The notes: generated by a model not told the origin, from the sequence alone. DNA of 64,000 nucleotides from Brevibacillus_D fluminis_A (GCF_052072235.1 NZ_CM125436.1:2598001-2662000); one strand, 5' to 3'; positions 6,999 to 15,187 are shown, counted from the stretch's first letter. A program made the numbers and translations.

Positions 6999-7459
6999 TG
7001 AAGACGTTCCACATTCGGCTGCTGCAGCCGTCGGAAAGTCCACCGATGCCGTTGCTGCTTCTGGCCGACCCGTCGGAGACGCAAGTGCATTCCTATCTCG
7101 ACCGGGGAGAATGTTATGTCGCACTCCTCGATAAAGAGATCGTCGGCGTATCGATTCTCATGCAAACCGGGGAGCATACCATTGAACTGATGAACGTTGC
7201 GGTAGCCGAACAATGCCAGGGCAGCGGCATCGGCAAGAAGCTGATTTTGCACGCGTTGGATACGGCAAAGCAAAAAGGGTTCGCCCGCATGGAAGTAGGG
7301 ACTGGCAATTCCAGCATCGGACAGCTTGCGCTTTACCAAAAATGCGGGTTTCGGATCAGCGCCATCGATCATGATTTCTTTACCCGTCATTATCCGGAGC
7401 CGATCTGGGAAAATGGCATCCACTGTCGTGATATGATTCGATTGACGGCTGAACTGTGA
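6995..7459 (+). CDS. GNAT-family N-acetyltransferase
   Basis: The 154-residue product has the GNAT fold signature: beta-4/alpha-3 motif A with QGSGIGKKLI (about residues 71-80) for acetyl-CoA pyrophosphate binding, preceded by MNVAVAEQC, and a C-terminal YQKCGFR segment typical of motif B. The substrate cannot be inferred. The ATG at 6995 overlaps the upstream stop and sits after GAGAGGGG; an adjacent ATG at 6998 is equally possible. A strong terminator ends the operon. Confidence 0.88.
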   Translation: MMKTFHIRLLQPSESPPMPLLLLADPSETQVHSYLDRGECYVALLDKEIVGVSILMQTGEHTIELMNVAVAEQCQGSGIGKKLILHALDTAKQKGFARMEVGTGNSSIGQLALYQKCGFRISAIDHDFFTRHYPEPIWENGIHCRDMIRLTAEL

Positions 7460-7509
7460 TGGTAACAGCGGTAGGTTTTCTGCAACACAATAAAACAGAA
7501 TAACCTCCC

Positions 7510-7556
7510 AAGGCTGTTCCAACGCTGCGAATGTAGCGTGGGACAGCCTTTTTTTG
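7510..7556 (+). terminator. Intrinsic terminator after the GNAT gene
   Basis: A stem of about 16 base pairs, beginning AAGGCTGTTCC and closing GGGACAGCCTT, is followed by seven T residues. Confidence 0.9.
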
Positions 7557-7610
7557 CGAATTGCCAACCGGTGAATAGCGATGACGAAAAAATGCAATAA
7601 ATAATCATAT

Positions 7611-7647
7611 AACAGATATTGATTTATAAAATCTGTTACAGTACAAT
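7611..7647 (+). promoter_or_regulatory. Sigma-A promoter with an inverted repeat across the -35 region
   Basis: TTGATT (7619-7624), a 17-base spacer and TACAAT (7642-7647) form a good promoter for the 92-residue protein. AACAGAT (7611-7617) and ATCTGTT (7631-7637) form a perfect inverted repeat flanking the -35 element, as an operator would. A related ACAGA/TCTGT dyad precedes the next gene. Confidence 0.55.
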
Positions 7648-7696
7648 ATGAGTAAGAAAAATCAGAAAAAGAAAGCTGACATGTGGAGGGATTACG

Positions 7697-7975
7697 ATGG
7701 GAACCGGATTTGCACTGGTTGAAAAATGGATTGCAAAAAATGGCGGCACACTGACACGCGACGAGATGAATGGAATGGTGTTTGTTTACGGCGACGCGGC
7801 CTATCGCATCGAGCAAAAAGCGGGCGGCGATCTCGATGTGGTACAGACGGCAGAAAAAGTCGTTGTGTTCCGCAATGATAAACACATGCAAGATGAATAC
7901 ACATGCAGAATTTGCGGGGAGCAATACAAGAACATGATTGATACGATTCGTTGCTGTATGAATCATGATGAATAA
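7697..7975 (+). CDS. Small protein with C-terminal zinc-ribbon-like motif, function unknown
   Basis: The 92-residue product has an alpha/beta N-terminal part (about residues 1-65) and a short C-terminal CRICGEQYKNMIDTIRCCMNH segment, giving CxxC...CC..H as potential zinc ligands. I do not recognise the family. GGAGGG precedes the ATG with nine bases between. It is monocistronic between two strong terminators with its own promoter and possible operator, so it is probably separately regulated. Confidence 0.7.
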   Translation: MGTGFALVEKWIAKNGGTLTRDEMNGMVFVYGDAAYRIEQKAGGDLDVVQTAEKVVVFRNDKHMQDEYTCRICGEQYKNMIDTIRCCMNHDE

Positions 7976-7987
7976 AAAACGTGGATC

Positions 7988-8020
7988 AAGCTGCCGAATT
8001 TCATGAACGGCAGCTTTTTT
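7988..8020 (+). terminator. Intrinsic terminator
   Basis: AAGCTGCCG and CGGCAGCTT form a perfect nine-base-pair stem followed by TTTT. Confidence 0.9.
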
Positions 8021-8042
8021 GCATATTGAAAGGTGAAGAATG

Positions 8043-8061
8043 ACAGAATCTGTTGTATACT
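8043..8061 (+). promoter_or_regulatory. ACAGA-TCTGT dyad and -10-like element before the carbonic anhydrase gene
   Basis: ACAGA-A-TCTGT (8043-8053) is a perfect short dyad followed by TATACT (8056-8061). The string AATCTGTT also occurs in the operator-like repeat of the neighbouring gene at 7630-7637. No good -35 element is seen at 17 bases, so an activator-dependent promoter is possible. Confidence 0.35.
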
Positions 8062-8128
8062 TTTTGCGTAAGGACATCCTTCGGCGATGAGAGATTCAAA
8101 AGAGAAAAACCAGAAAGGGTGACAGTTC

Positions 8129-8695
8129 ATGCAAAAAGTAACGGAGATTTTGGCGTTCAACAAAAAATTCGTCGAGAACCAAGATTATGAAAAATATAAA
8201 ACCACCAAGTATCCGGGGAAGCAACTCGTGGTCATTTCGTGCATGGATACGCGGCTGGTGGAATTGCTTCCGAAAGCAATGGATCTGCATAACGGCGACT
8301 TCAAGCTGATCAAAAGCGCCGGCGCCGTCATTTCCCATCCGTTCGGAAGTGTCATGCGGAGTATTTTGGTGGCCATCTATGAATTAGGCGCCACAGAAGT
8401 TTTGGTAATCGGCCATTATGACTGCGGCATGAGCAGCATTCAATCCGACAAGATGCTCGCTAAAATGGAAGAGAGAGGCATTTCGCAGGAGACGTTCGCG
8501 GTCCTGAAACATTCCGGCATCCATTTGGACAAATGGCTGCAAGGCTTCGACTGCGTGCAGGAAGCGGTGCGCGGTTCCGTCGAGATGGTCAAAAACCATC
8601 CGCTGCTGCCTCCTGGCATTAGTGTGCACGGACTGATTATCGATCCGAATACCGGCAAGCTCGATTTGGTCGTAGACGGTTACGAACACGAGTAG
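8129..8695 (+). CDS. Beta-class carbonic anhydrase
   Basis: Cytoplasmic zinc enzyme of 188 residues interconverting CO2 and bicarbonate. Zinc ligands and the catalytic Asp-Arg dyad are visible: C38, D40 and R42 in SCMDTR, then H96 and C99 in GHYDCG. Length fits the short bacterial subclass. GAAAGGGTGACAG precedes the ATG. Bicarbonate supply would serve carboxylases such as the one encoded near 24.4 kb. The gene stands 25 bases before the phosphoesterase gene, so the two may be co-transcribed. Confidence 0.93.
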   Translation: MQKVTEILAFNKKFVENQDYEKYKTTKYPGKQLVVISCMDTRLVELLPKAMDLHNGDFKLIKSAGAVISHPFGSVMRSILVAIYELGATEVLVIGHYDCGMSSIQSDKMLAKMEERGISQETFAVLKHSGIHLDKWLQGFDCVQEAVRGSVEMVKNHPLLPPGISVHGLIIDPNTGKLDLVVDGYEHE

Positions 8696-8719
8696 TATTG
8701 GCGGTATGGATCAAAGGGG

Positions 8720-9601
8720 ATGAGCAAAATGTTGCCGGCTTCCCGATCAAGCCAGCTGAGCCGACGCCGTTTTTTGGGCAAAGGGCTGCGCTGGCTTCTT
8801 TTTGTTACCGGACTGGCTGCGACGACAGGAGGCTATTCGGTTTTTATCGAACGGTTTCGTTTTGCGTTCCGTGAGGTGGAGATTAGCCTCCCGCGTCTGC
8901 CTGCAGCTTTTGACGGGCTTCGCATTGCACATTTGAGCGATCTGCATTTGGGCTATCATTTGGAAATCGGTGATCTGTCGCACGTGTTCGACCAGGTGAA
9001 AAACTGGCAGCCCGATCTGGTTTGCTTCACCGGTGATTTGGTCGATTTGAGCACAGACCCGCTGGAATCGGCATTGCCTGTGCTGGCAGGATTGCAGGCG
9101 CCGCTCGGCAAGTATGCCGTGCTCGGCAATCACGATTACCGCTCCGCAGAAGCAAAAATCACCGAATGTTTGCAACAAGCGGACTTTCATGTGCTGATGA
9201 ATCAAAGCAAGCTGCTTGTGCGTGACGGGCAGACCCTGTGTGTCGCAGGAGTCGATGACATTCTTCACGGACAACCGGATCTTGCAGCTGCGCTCACGGG
9301 AATCGATCCTGCGATATGCAAGCTTTTGCTTGCGCACGAGCCGGATTTCGCAGACGATATTCCCGATGGGCTGATCGATTTGCAGCTGTCCGGGCATAGC
9401 CATGGCGGGCAAGTGCGGCTTCCGTTTGCAGGAGCGCTGCTCTTGCCGCCGTACGGGAAAAAATATCCCGATGGCTTGCAGCGGCGCTCAGGTGGAACGC
9501 AGCTCGTCTATACGACGCGCGGGATCGGCACGACCATTTTGCCGATCCGCTTTCTGTGCCGGCCGGAAGTCGGGCTGCTCACGTTGCGGCAGCACAAATA
9601 A
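8720..9601 (+). CDS. Tat-exported metallophosphoesterase (YkuE family)
   Basis: The 293-residue protein begins with a twin-arginine signal (SRRRFLGKG, residues 14-22) followed by a hydrophobic segment, so it should act outside the membrane. The calcineurin-like phosphoesterase metal motifs occur in order: HLSDLHLG, CFTGDLVD, LGNHDY and LSGHSHGGQV. B. subtilis YkuE is a Tat-dependent cell-wall-associated metal-dependent phosphodiesterase. The ATG at 8720 lies after AAAGGGGATG; ATG at 8729 is the alternative. A terminator follows directly. Confidence 0.92.
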   Translation: MSKMLPASRSSQLSRRRFLGKGLRWLLFVTGLAATTGGYSVFIERFRFAFREVEISLPRLPAAFDGLRIAHLSDLHLGYHLEIGDLSHVFDQVKNWQPDLVCFTGDLVDLSTDPLESALPVLAGLQAPLGKYAVLGNHDYRSAEAKITECLQQADFHVLMNQSKLLVRDGQTLCVAGVDDILHGQPDLAAALTGIDPAICKLLLAHEPDFADDIPDGLIDLQLSGHSHGGQVRLPFAGALLLPPYGKKYPDGLQRRSGGTQLVYTTRGIGTTILPIRFLCRPEVGLLTLRQHK

Positions 9602-9607
9602 CGGTTG

Positions 9608-9642
9608 AAGGAGTTTGCCGTATACTGGCAAGCTCCTTTTTT
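9608..9642 (+). terminator. Intrinsic terminator after the phosphoesterase gene
   Basis: AAGGAGTTTGCC pairs with GGCAAGCTCCTT with one internal mismatch, followed by six T residues. Confidence 0.85.
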
Positions 9643-9826
9643 CGCATAATCTCCAGATTTTGTGAGAAAACTAGAGAAGAAATTGTGAAATCATCTGTCA
9701 CAAATAACCATATGTCTTGTTTCATGGATGGGTAAACTATATAATGAATATGGTATTCTCTTCCTCGTTCGTATAGACAGGCTACCCGAACTTGATCCAT
9801 TTTCGCTCAAAGGAGATGTCGCTTTC

Positions 9827-9982
9827 ATGAATTTGTTTGATTTCCTTATGTTTATTCTTACCATTTTCATTGCGGCCGGAGTTGTGCGCTCTGCGCGTAT
9901 GAAGAACGGATTCGCCGTAGGATTTGGGATCGTCGCCCTCTGTATTTTCTTGCTCGCCGACGTCCTGATCCTCACGTTGTAA
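9827..9982 (+). CDS. Small two-helix membrane protein (resembles DUF2759/YqgW)
   Basis: The ATG at 9827 follows AAAGGAGATG with nine bases between. The 51-residue product has two hydrophobic helices separated by VRSARMKNG. The pattern, including the KN-AVGF turn, resembles DUF2759 (YqgW) proteins of Bacilli, but the match is weak. An upstream in-frame ATG would add 33 poorly supported residues. A terminator lies about 30 bases downstream, so it is monocistronic. Confidence 0.65.
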   Translation: MNLFDFLMFILTIFIAAGVVRSARMKNGFAVGFGIVALCIFLLADVLILTL

Positions 9983-10015
9983 ACAAATGAATAGCGGAAA
10001 ATTGACTCGTCATTC

Positions 10016-10050
10016 AAAAAAGAGATTGTGCCTGGCATAGTCTCTTTTTT
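10016..10050 (+). terminator. Intrinsic terminator
   Basis: AAAAAGAGATTGTGCC pairs with GGCATAGTCTCTTTTTT around a short loop. Confidence 0.85.
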
Positions 10051-10112
10051 CTTTTGCCCGAGCGCATGATCAGCACCAAGATTTCCCATACTAAAAGCAG
10101 GAGGTGGGAGGC

Positions 10113-11267
10113 TTGGTGCGTCGAATGGGGACATCCTCCGTTCTGCTCCGATCACAGCTTGTGATGGATCGCAGAACCAAACAGGCCAGCCGCAGGGCAA
10201 AGCCGGGTCAGATTGCGATCATCGACCATTCTGACGTGGACGAGCTGGCGGCTGAAGCGCTGATTGAAGCAAAAGTGAGTGCGGTCATCAATTCTTCCGC
10301 GTTTTTGACAGGTTTGTATCCGGCCACGGGGGCCAAACGGCTTCTGGAAGCAGGCGTTTTGCTCTACCAAACCGTAGAGCCGTTGTTCGAGCGGTCAGAA
10401 GGGGAAGAAGTCTTATACGAAGGGTGCGAGGCGGCGATCGCCGGAACGCGGCTGTACGTTCGCCCCGCAAAGGAATGGATACCATGTTCGCTGCTCATCC
10501 CTGTCACACATGAGCAGATCAAAAACCAAATGGAAGAGGCCGCCACACAATCGAAAGCGGTGCTGTCAAGCTTCCTGGACAACACGTTCGAGTACGCGGT
10601 GAAAGAAAAAGCGCTCATTCTTGAACCGCTGCCAAAAGTGTCGCTGCGAACCCGCATGGCAGATCGGCATGTGGTCGTCGTATCGCGCGGCAAATACTAC
10701 AAGGAAGATGTGCAGCTTATTCGCGGCTATATCGACCGGAAGCAACCGGTGATCATCGCCGTGGATGGTGCGGCTGACGCGCTGCTAGACCTTGGGATCA
10801 TGCCAGACCTCATCATCGGGGATATGGACAGCTTGTCCGATCAGGCGCTATGCTGCGGCGCGGAGCTGGTTGTGCATGCGTATCTCGACGGCCGCGCCCC
10901 CGGAGGCGAGCGCGTGGAAGCCCTCGGCCTGCCGTTTGTCCGGCTGCCCGCACCTGGTACGAGCGAAGATGCGGCATTGCTTTTGGCAGACGACCAACAA
11001 GCTTCCTTGATCGTATCGGTGGGGACGCATAGCAGCATGATGGATTTTCTGGAAAAAGGACGAAAAGGCATGGGGAGCACCTTGCTGACGAGAGCCAGGC
11101 TCGGTTCCAAGCTAATTGATGCGAAAGGGCTGAGCCAGCTTGCGCAAGCGGACGTGGTCGTTTCAACCCCCGTGCGTCAGCCCCGTTTGTTCGAGACGCT
11201 TTATACCATGGTAAAGGAGTGGCGAGCGCAGCGTGAACAAAGTGAGCATCGTGATTCCGGCCTATAA
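10113..11267 (+). CDS. steA: SteA-type protein with thiamin-pyrophosphokinase-like domain
   Basis: The 384-residue product matches SteA, a cytokinetic-ring-associated protein of Actinobacteria also found in Firmicutes. The N-terminal part carries AIIDHSDVDELAAEALI and VINSSAFLTGLYPATGA. The C-terminal half (about 200-350) is a TPK-like catalytic domain with AVDGAADALLDLGIMPDLIIGDMDS. I see no transmembrane segment. The TTG at 10113, eight bases after GGAGG, is favoured; GTG at 10104 or 10116 is possible. It overlaps the next gene by 35 bases and heads a three-gene envelope cluster. A nucleotide-binding rather than thiamin role is inferred from the context. Confidence 0.82.
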   Translation: MVRRMGTSSVLLRSQLVMDRRTKQASRRAKPGQIAIIDHSDVDELAAEALIEAKVSAVINSSAFLTGLYPATGAKRLLEAGVLLYQTVEPLFERSEGEEVLYEGCEAAIAGTRLYVRPAKEWIPCSLLIPVTHEQIKNQMEEAATQSKAVLSSFLDNTFEYAVKEKALILEPLPKVSLRTRMADRHVVVVSRGKYYKEDVQLIRGYIDRKQPVIIAVDGAADALLDLGIMPDLIIGDMDSLSDQALCCGAELVVHAYLDGRAPGGERVEALGLPFVRLPAPGTSEDAALLLADDQQASLIVSVGTHSSMMDFLEKGRKGMGSTLLTRARLGSKLIDAKGLSQLAQADVVVSTPVRQPRLFETLYTMVKEWRAQREQSEHRDSGL

Positions 11268-11928
11268 CGAGGAGCAGCATATCGCTTCCACGCTCGCTGC
11301 CATTCGGACATGGGCATCCGATGCGGAATGCATTGTGGTCGACGATGGCAGCCGCGACAAGACGGCGATGCTGGCTGCGCTTCATGCCGATCGGGTGATC
11401 TCTTTGCCCGCTAACAGAGGAAAAGGCTTTGCGCTGCAGACAGGCTGGGAACACGCAAAAGGGGACGTGCTCCTTTTGCTCGATGCCGATTTGGAGGAGA
11501 GCGCGAAACAAGCCGTTCAGTTGCTCGCGCCAGTCATGGGCGGCAAATGCGATATGGCGATCGCTGTTCTGCCAAGGCCGCCGCAAAAAATCGGCCTCGG
11601 CCTTGCCAAAGGACTCGCACGCTATGGCATCCGGACATTAACGGGCTTTGTCCCGCAAGCACCGCTTTCCGGCCAGCGGGCCGTGCGCAAGGAAGTTCTG
11701 CAAGCAGTGAGGCGTTTGGATGACGGATTCGGCATCGAGGTCGGGCTGACGATCGACGCGCTGCGTGCAGGCTTTCGCGTGCGCGAGGTACCGGTACCTT
11801 TTACGCATCGGCAAACCGGCAACGATTGGCACGGCTATTGGCACCGCGGGCGGGAATTTCTTGCAGTAGGACGAGCGCTGGGACGCAAATGGCAGGAAGG
11901 CAAAGTGGTGTCGACATGGCTGAGATAG
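11233..11928 (+). CDS. Family 2 glycosyltransferase
   Basis: The 231-residue GT-A fold enzyme has the N-terminal VSIVIPAYNEEQHI motif, VVDDGSRDKT for nucleotide-sugar binding and LLLDADLEE as the DxD-like metal site. This is the dolichyl-phosphate-mannose-synthase-like branch that transfers a sugar from a nucleotide sugar to a lipid carrier. The GTG start at 11233 lies inside the end of steA, and the stop overlaps the next gene. There is no transmembrane tail. With the following MraY-like gene it suggests synthesis of a lipid-linked envelope glycan. Confidence 0.85.
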   Translation: MNKVSIVIPAYNEEQHIASTLAAIRTWASDAECIVVDDGSRDKTAMLAALHADRVISLPANRGKGFALQTGWEHAKGDVLLLLDADLEESAKQAVQLLAPVMGGKCDMAIAVLPRPPQKIGLGLAKGLARYGIRTLTGFVPQAPLSGQRAVRKEVLQAVRRLDDGFGIEVGLTIDALRAGFRVREVPVPFTHRQTGNDWHGYWHRGREFLAVGRALGRKWQEGKVVSTWLR

Positions 11929-12791
11929 AGGCTCTGCTCTTTTTGATGCTGGCGTTTGCGCTGCCGCTGTTTTTTCATCTTGTCTTTTATCGGTACACGC
12001 TTGCATGGCTGTGCAAGACCGACATGGTTTGCCGCAATTACCGGGGTGAACGGCTGCCGACAGGGGGCGGGGTCCTGCTAGCCATGTCAGTGACCATCAG
12101 CATGCTGATCCTCTATCTGCTCACGTCGCCTTGGGGGATCGACCGCGAATTCAGCCTCTTTTTATGCGGGTCTGTGGCCATGACCTTTTGGGGCTGGCAA
12201 GACGATCGCTCACAGGAAACGACGGTAAAGGGCATGCGCGGCCATTTTATGACGCTTTGGCGGGAACAGCGGATGACAAGCGGCTTCCTCAAAGCGTGGG
12301 GCGTGCTTGGAACCTCCCTGCTGCTGTCGATCGCCCTTTCGCCGCAGGGCTGGGACGTGCTGGTCAACACGCTTGTTCTTGCGCTTTTCGCGAATTTGAT
12401 CAACCTGTTTGATTTGCGGCCGGGGCGGGCGATCAAGGTGTTTTGGCTGTTTATGATCGTTCTTTTCGTGGCAAGCGGAGAAGTGATCGCGGGCATGATC
12501 TGGCCTTGGCTGATCCCGATTGTGACGGCTACCTTGCTGTTTTATATCGCGGATGCGCGGGGAAAAGTGCTGCTTGGCGACACCGGAGCCAATTACCTCG
12601 GCTTCATTCTCGGATTTTACACCGTGACCTTGGTCGATTCCGTTGTCAAAACAGCCCTGCTGGTTTTGTTGATCGGGCTGCATCTGCTGGCGGAGCGGGT
12701 ATCGTTTTCGCATATTATCGCGTCGATTGGCTGGCTGCAAAAATTAGACCGCCTCGGCACGGTGGCCGGGCGGTCAGACAAGCAAACATAA
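11916..12791 (+). CDS. MraY/WecA-like glycosyl-phosphotransferase, divergent
   Basis: The 291-residue polytopic protein has about eight to ten hydrophobic segments and signature loops of the polyprenyl-phosphate HexNAc-1-phosphate transferase family: RGERLPTGGG in the first loop, GWQDDRSQETTVKGMRGH in place of the classic DDxxD loop, NLFDLRPGRA and LGDTGANYLGFILG. It is shorter and more divergent than MraY, so it is unlikely to be the essential lipid I synthase. The ATG at 11916 overlaps the glycosyltransferase gene by 13 bases, indicating coupled expression. Substrate unknown; a sugar transfer to undecaprenyl phosphate is inferred. Confidence 0.75.
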   Translation: MAEIEALLFLMLAFALPLFFHLVFYRYTLAWLCKTDMVCRNYRGERLPTGGGVLLAMSVTISMLILYLLTSPWGIDREFSLFLCGSVAMTFWGWQDDRSQETTVKGMRGHFMTLWREQRMTSGFLKAWGVLGTSLLLSIALSPQGWDVLVNTLVLALFANLINLFDLRPGRAIKVFWLFMIVLFVASGEVIAGMIWPWLIPIVTATLLFYIADARGKVLLGDTGANYLGFILGFYTVTLVDSVVKTALLVLLIGLHLLAERVSFSHIIASIGWLQKLDRLGTVAGRSDKQT

Positions 12792-12798
12792 TGGAGCG

Positions 12799-13059
12799 CT
12801 ATTCTTCGTCGTCCGGCTCCGGTTTCATGAAGCGCGGTTGCACGCGGTTGCGCTTCCGGTCATGGTGAAGGATGAACCCGCCGATGAAGATCACAGGCAA
12901 AACGAACAGCACGAATCCGCCCAACAGCTTGATCCAGGCGAAATCGGACATGGCGGGATTGAAAAACTCATAGAAGGCATCCCGCATCAACTTTATCCCT
13001 AAACCGGCGATGGCAGCCGGAATCACCATGATGAAAAGGGCAACGATTTTTTGACCCAT
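12799..13059 (-). CDS. yqzF: YqzF/DUF2627 membrane protein
   Basis: The 86-residue protein has two transmembrane helices (about residues 5-25 and 42-64) and an acidic C terminus, matching DUF2627 (YqzF), which lies beside the bkd cluster in B. subtilis. The start at 13059 is preferred because AAAGGA is spaced about 11 bases from it; the more upstream ATG at 13071 would directly abut that site. It is convergent with the MraY-like gene and divergent from bkdR. Its function is unknown. Confidence 0.82.
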   Translation of the reverse strand: MGQKIVALFIMVIPAAIAGLGIKLMRDAFYEFFNPAMSDFAWIKLLGGFVLFVLPVIFIGGFILHHDRKRNRVQPRFMKPEPDDEE

Positions 13060-13115
13060 ATACGCACACATCCTTTGACTTGCAGTTAAGAACCATCATA
13101 TCGGATGGACGGAGC

Positions 13116-13143
13116 TTGTTCAATGCGGAAAATGCGATAAAAT
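13116..13143 (+). promoter_or_regulatory. Candidate sigma-A promoter of bkdR
   Basis: TTGTTC (13116-13121), a 16-base spacer and TAAAAT (13138-13143) lie 37 bases upstream of the bkdR start, in the divergent gap with yqzF. Confidence 0.4.
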
Positions 13144-13179
13144 AAGGTCGAATGCTGCATGGGTGGGGGGAAAATCGGG

Positions 13180-15075
13180 ATGCAGTCACTTTTGGTAGTG
13201 GGTCCTGCCGAAAAGCTTGCCAAGCTGCGGGAGCAGGCGGAGCAGCAGGGCGATATCCGCATCATAGAGGAGCCGGACGGGAACACGGAAGAATGGATGC
13301 GCATCATTCGCAAACAGGAAGAAACGCTGACGATGCTGTTGCACAGCAAGCGAGAGTATGAGACAATGCTGAACTCCACGCATGACGCCATCATCGGGGT
13401 CAATCAGGAGGGAATCATCACCCTTTTCAATAAAGCGGCGGAGCGGCTGATCGGGATCGATGCGGCCCAAGTCTTGGGAACGCGCGCCGAAAACAGCATT
13501 GACAGCACGCGACTACATATCGTTTTGGAAACGGGTCAGCCCGAATTGAATCAAGAGCAAATTTTACCCAACGGGACGCGCATCATCACCAACCGGGTGC
13601 CGGTGCGCTCGGAAACCGGAGAAATCTGGGGGGCGGTCGCGATCTTTCGCGACATGACCGATGTGATGGCACTCGTGGAAGAAATATCGGATTTGAAGGA
13701 ATTGAAAAGCATGCTGCAGGCGATCATCCATTGTTCCGATGAAGCGATCTCGGTTGTCGATGCCGACGGGATCGGCTTGCTGATCAATCCGGCGTACACG
13801 CGCCTGACCGGTCTTGCTCCGGAAGATGTGATTGGCAAGCCAGCCAATGTCGACATTTTCGACCAGGAAAGCATGCACATGCGCGTGCTCCAAACGCAAA
13901 AACCCGTGCGTCGGAAACCGATGAAAGTGGGGCCGAAGCGCAAGGACGTCATCGTCAACATCACGCCTGTCATGGTGGATGGCCATTTGCGCGGCAGCGT
14001 CGGCGTCATCCATGACGTGACAGAATTAAAGGCACTTGGCGAGGAGCTGGAAAAAGCGCGGCAGATGATTCGGACGCTGGAGGCCAAATACACGTTCGAG
14101 GAAATCGTCGGCAAAAGCGAGCCGATGCGCATCGCGATCGAGCAAGCCAAAACAGCGGCGCTTACGCCGGCGACGGTGCTCTTGCGCGGGGAGTCCGGAA
14201 CAGGCAAGGAACTGTTCGCACACGCGATCCATAACGAAAGCGAACGCAAGTACAACCAGTTTATTCGCGTCAACTGCGCAGCGATCCCGGAATCACTGTT
14301 GGAAAGCGAGCTGTTCGGCTACGAGGCAGGGGCGTTCACCGGTGCGCTGCGGGGCGGGAAGCGCGGATTGTTTGAAGAAGCCTCGGGCGGCACGATCTTT
14401 TTGGACGAGATCGGCGATTTGCCCAACACGATGCAGGTGAAATTGCTGCGCGTTTTGCAAGAGCGGGAGCTGGTGCGGGTCGGCGGGACGAAAGCGATCC
14501 CTGTGGATGTGCGCATCATCGCAGCCACGCATGTGAATCTGGAGTCGGCGATTCGTAACGGCAGCTTCCGGGAGGATTTGTACTATCGGCTGAATGTGGT
14601 TCCCATCCATATTCCGCCGCTGCGGCAGCGCAGGGAGGACATTCATTCCCTGGTCGGCTTCCTGTTGAAAAAATTCAACGCGGAGTACGGGCGCAATGTG
14701 GAAGAGATCGATCCCCGCACGCTGACCATTCTGCAAGCGTACCATTGGCCAGGCAATGTGCGGGAGCTGGAAAACGTGCTCGGCAGGGCGATGATCAACA
14801 TGCGCTATAACGAGACGATCATTTTGCCCAGCCATTTGCCGCCGTTATCCCAGCAGGCAAAAACGAGCGCCGAGCTTACCCGGGAAACGCAAGCTAAGCC
14901 AGAGGGGACGCTGAAGGAAGCGATGGATGAGGCAGAAAAATCATTCATTGTAAAGACATTGGCCGCCTGCAAGGGCAACCGGACGCAAACGGCCAAACAG
15001 TTGGGCATTTCCTTGCGCAGCCTGTACTACAAGCTCGAAAAGTACGGGATGGCAGAACCGGAAGAAGAATCGTAA
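13180..15075 (+). CDS. bkdR: Sigma-54-dependent transcriptional activator BkdR
   Basis: Bacterial enhancer-binding protein of 631 residues. It has a short N-terminal segment, two PAS domains (about 60-165 and 175-285) for ligand sensing, an AAA+ domain with Walker A GESGTGKE (about 337-344), the sigma-54 contact loop GAFTGA (384-389) and Walker B GGTIFLDEIGDL, and a C-terminal Fis-type helix-turn-helix (GNRTQTAKQLGISLRSLYYK). In B. subtilis BkdR with SigL activates branched-chain amino acid degradation. The ATG at 13180 follows GGGTGGGGGGAAA. A dyad and a perfect -24/-12 promoter lie directly downstream, upstream of bcd. Confidence 0.95.
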   Translation: MQSLLVVGPAEKLAKLREQAEQQGDIRIIEEPDGNTEEWMRIIRKQEETLTMLLHSKREYETMLNSTHDAIIGVNQEGIITLFNKAAERLIGIDAAQVLGTRAENSIDSTRLHIVLETGQPELNQEQILPNGTRIITNRVPVRSETGEIWGAVAIFRDMTDVMALVEEISDLKELKSMLQAIIHCSDEAISVVDADGIGLLINPAYTRLTGLAPEDVIGKPANVDIFDQESMHMRVLQTQKPVRRKPMKVGPKRKDVIVNITPVMVDGHLRGSVGVIHDVTELKALGEELEKARQMIRTLEAKYTFEEIVGKSEPMRIAIEQAKTAALTPATVLLRGESGTGKELFAHAIHNESERKYNQFIRVNCAAIPESLLESELFGYEAGAFTGALRGGKRGLFEEASGGTIFLDEIGDLPNTMQVKLLRVLQERELVRVGGTKAIPVDVRIIAATHVNLESAIRNGSFREDLYYRLNVVPIHIPPLRQRREDIHSLVGFLLKKFNAEYGRNVEEIDPRTLTILQAYHWPGNVRELENVLGRAMINMRYNETIILPSHLPPLSQQAKTSAELTRETQAKPEGTLKEAMDEAEKSFIVKTLAACKGNRTQTAKQLGISLRSLYYKLEKYGMAEPEEES

Positions 15076-15099
15076 TGCAAAAAAATGCATGCAAATTTT

Positions 15100-15123
15100 T
15101 GCAGCATTGTGCAAAATGCTGCA
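15100..15123 (+). promoter_or_regulatory. Candidate upstream activating sequence (BkdR site)
   Basis: TGCAGCATT and AATGCTGCA form a perfect nine-base inverted repeat with a six-base spacer, centred about 76 bases upstream of the -24 element. Further TGCAAA/TTTGCA half-sites lie within 25 bases on the left side. Such dyads are typical binding sites of enhancer-binding proteins with Fis-type domains. Confidence 0.6.
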
Positions 15124-15187
15124 CAGTTTGTCGATGGAGATTTTGAGCAGACGCAGGAAAATGAAGCGCTTTCAAATGCTTGTTTTG

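Noticed and set aside
11916..12791. Essential MraY of peptidoglycan synthesis
   Set aside because: Too short and divergent, and not in a dcw cluster; better described as an MraY/WecA-like transferase.
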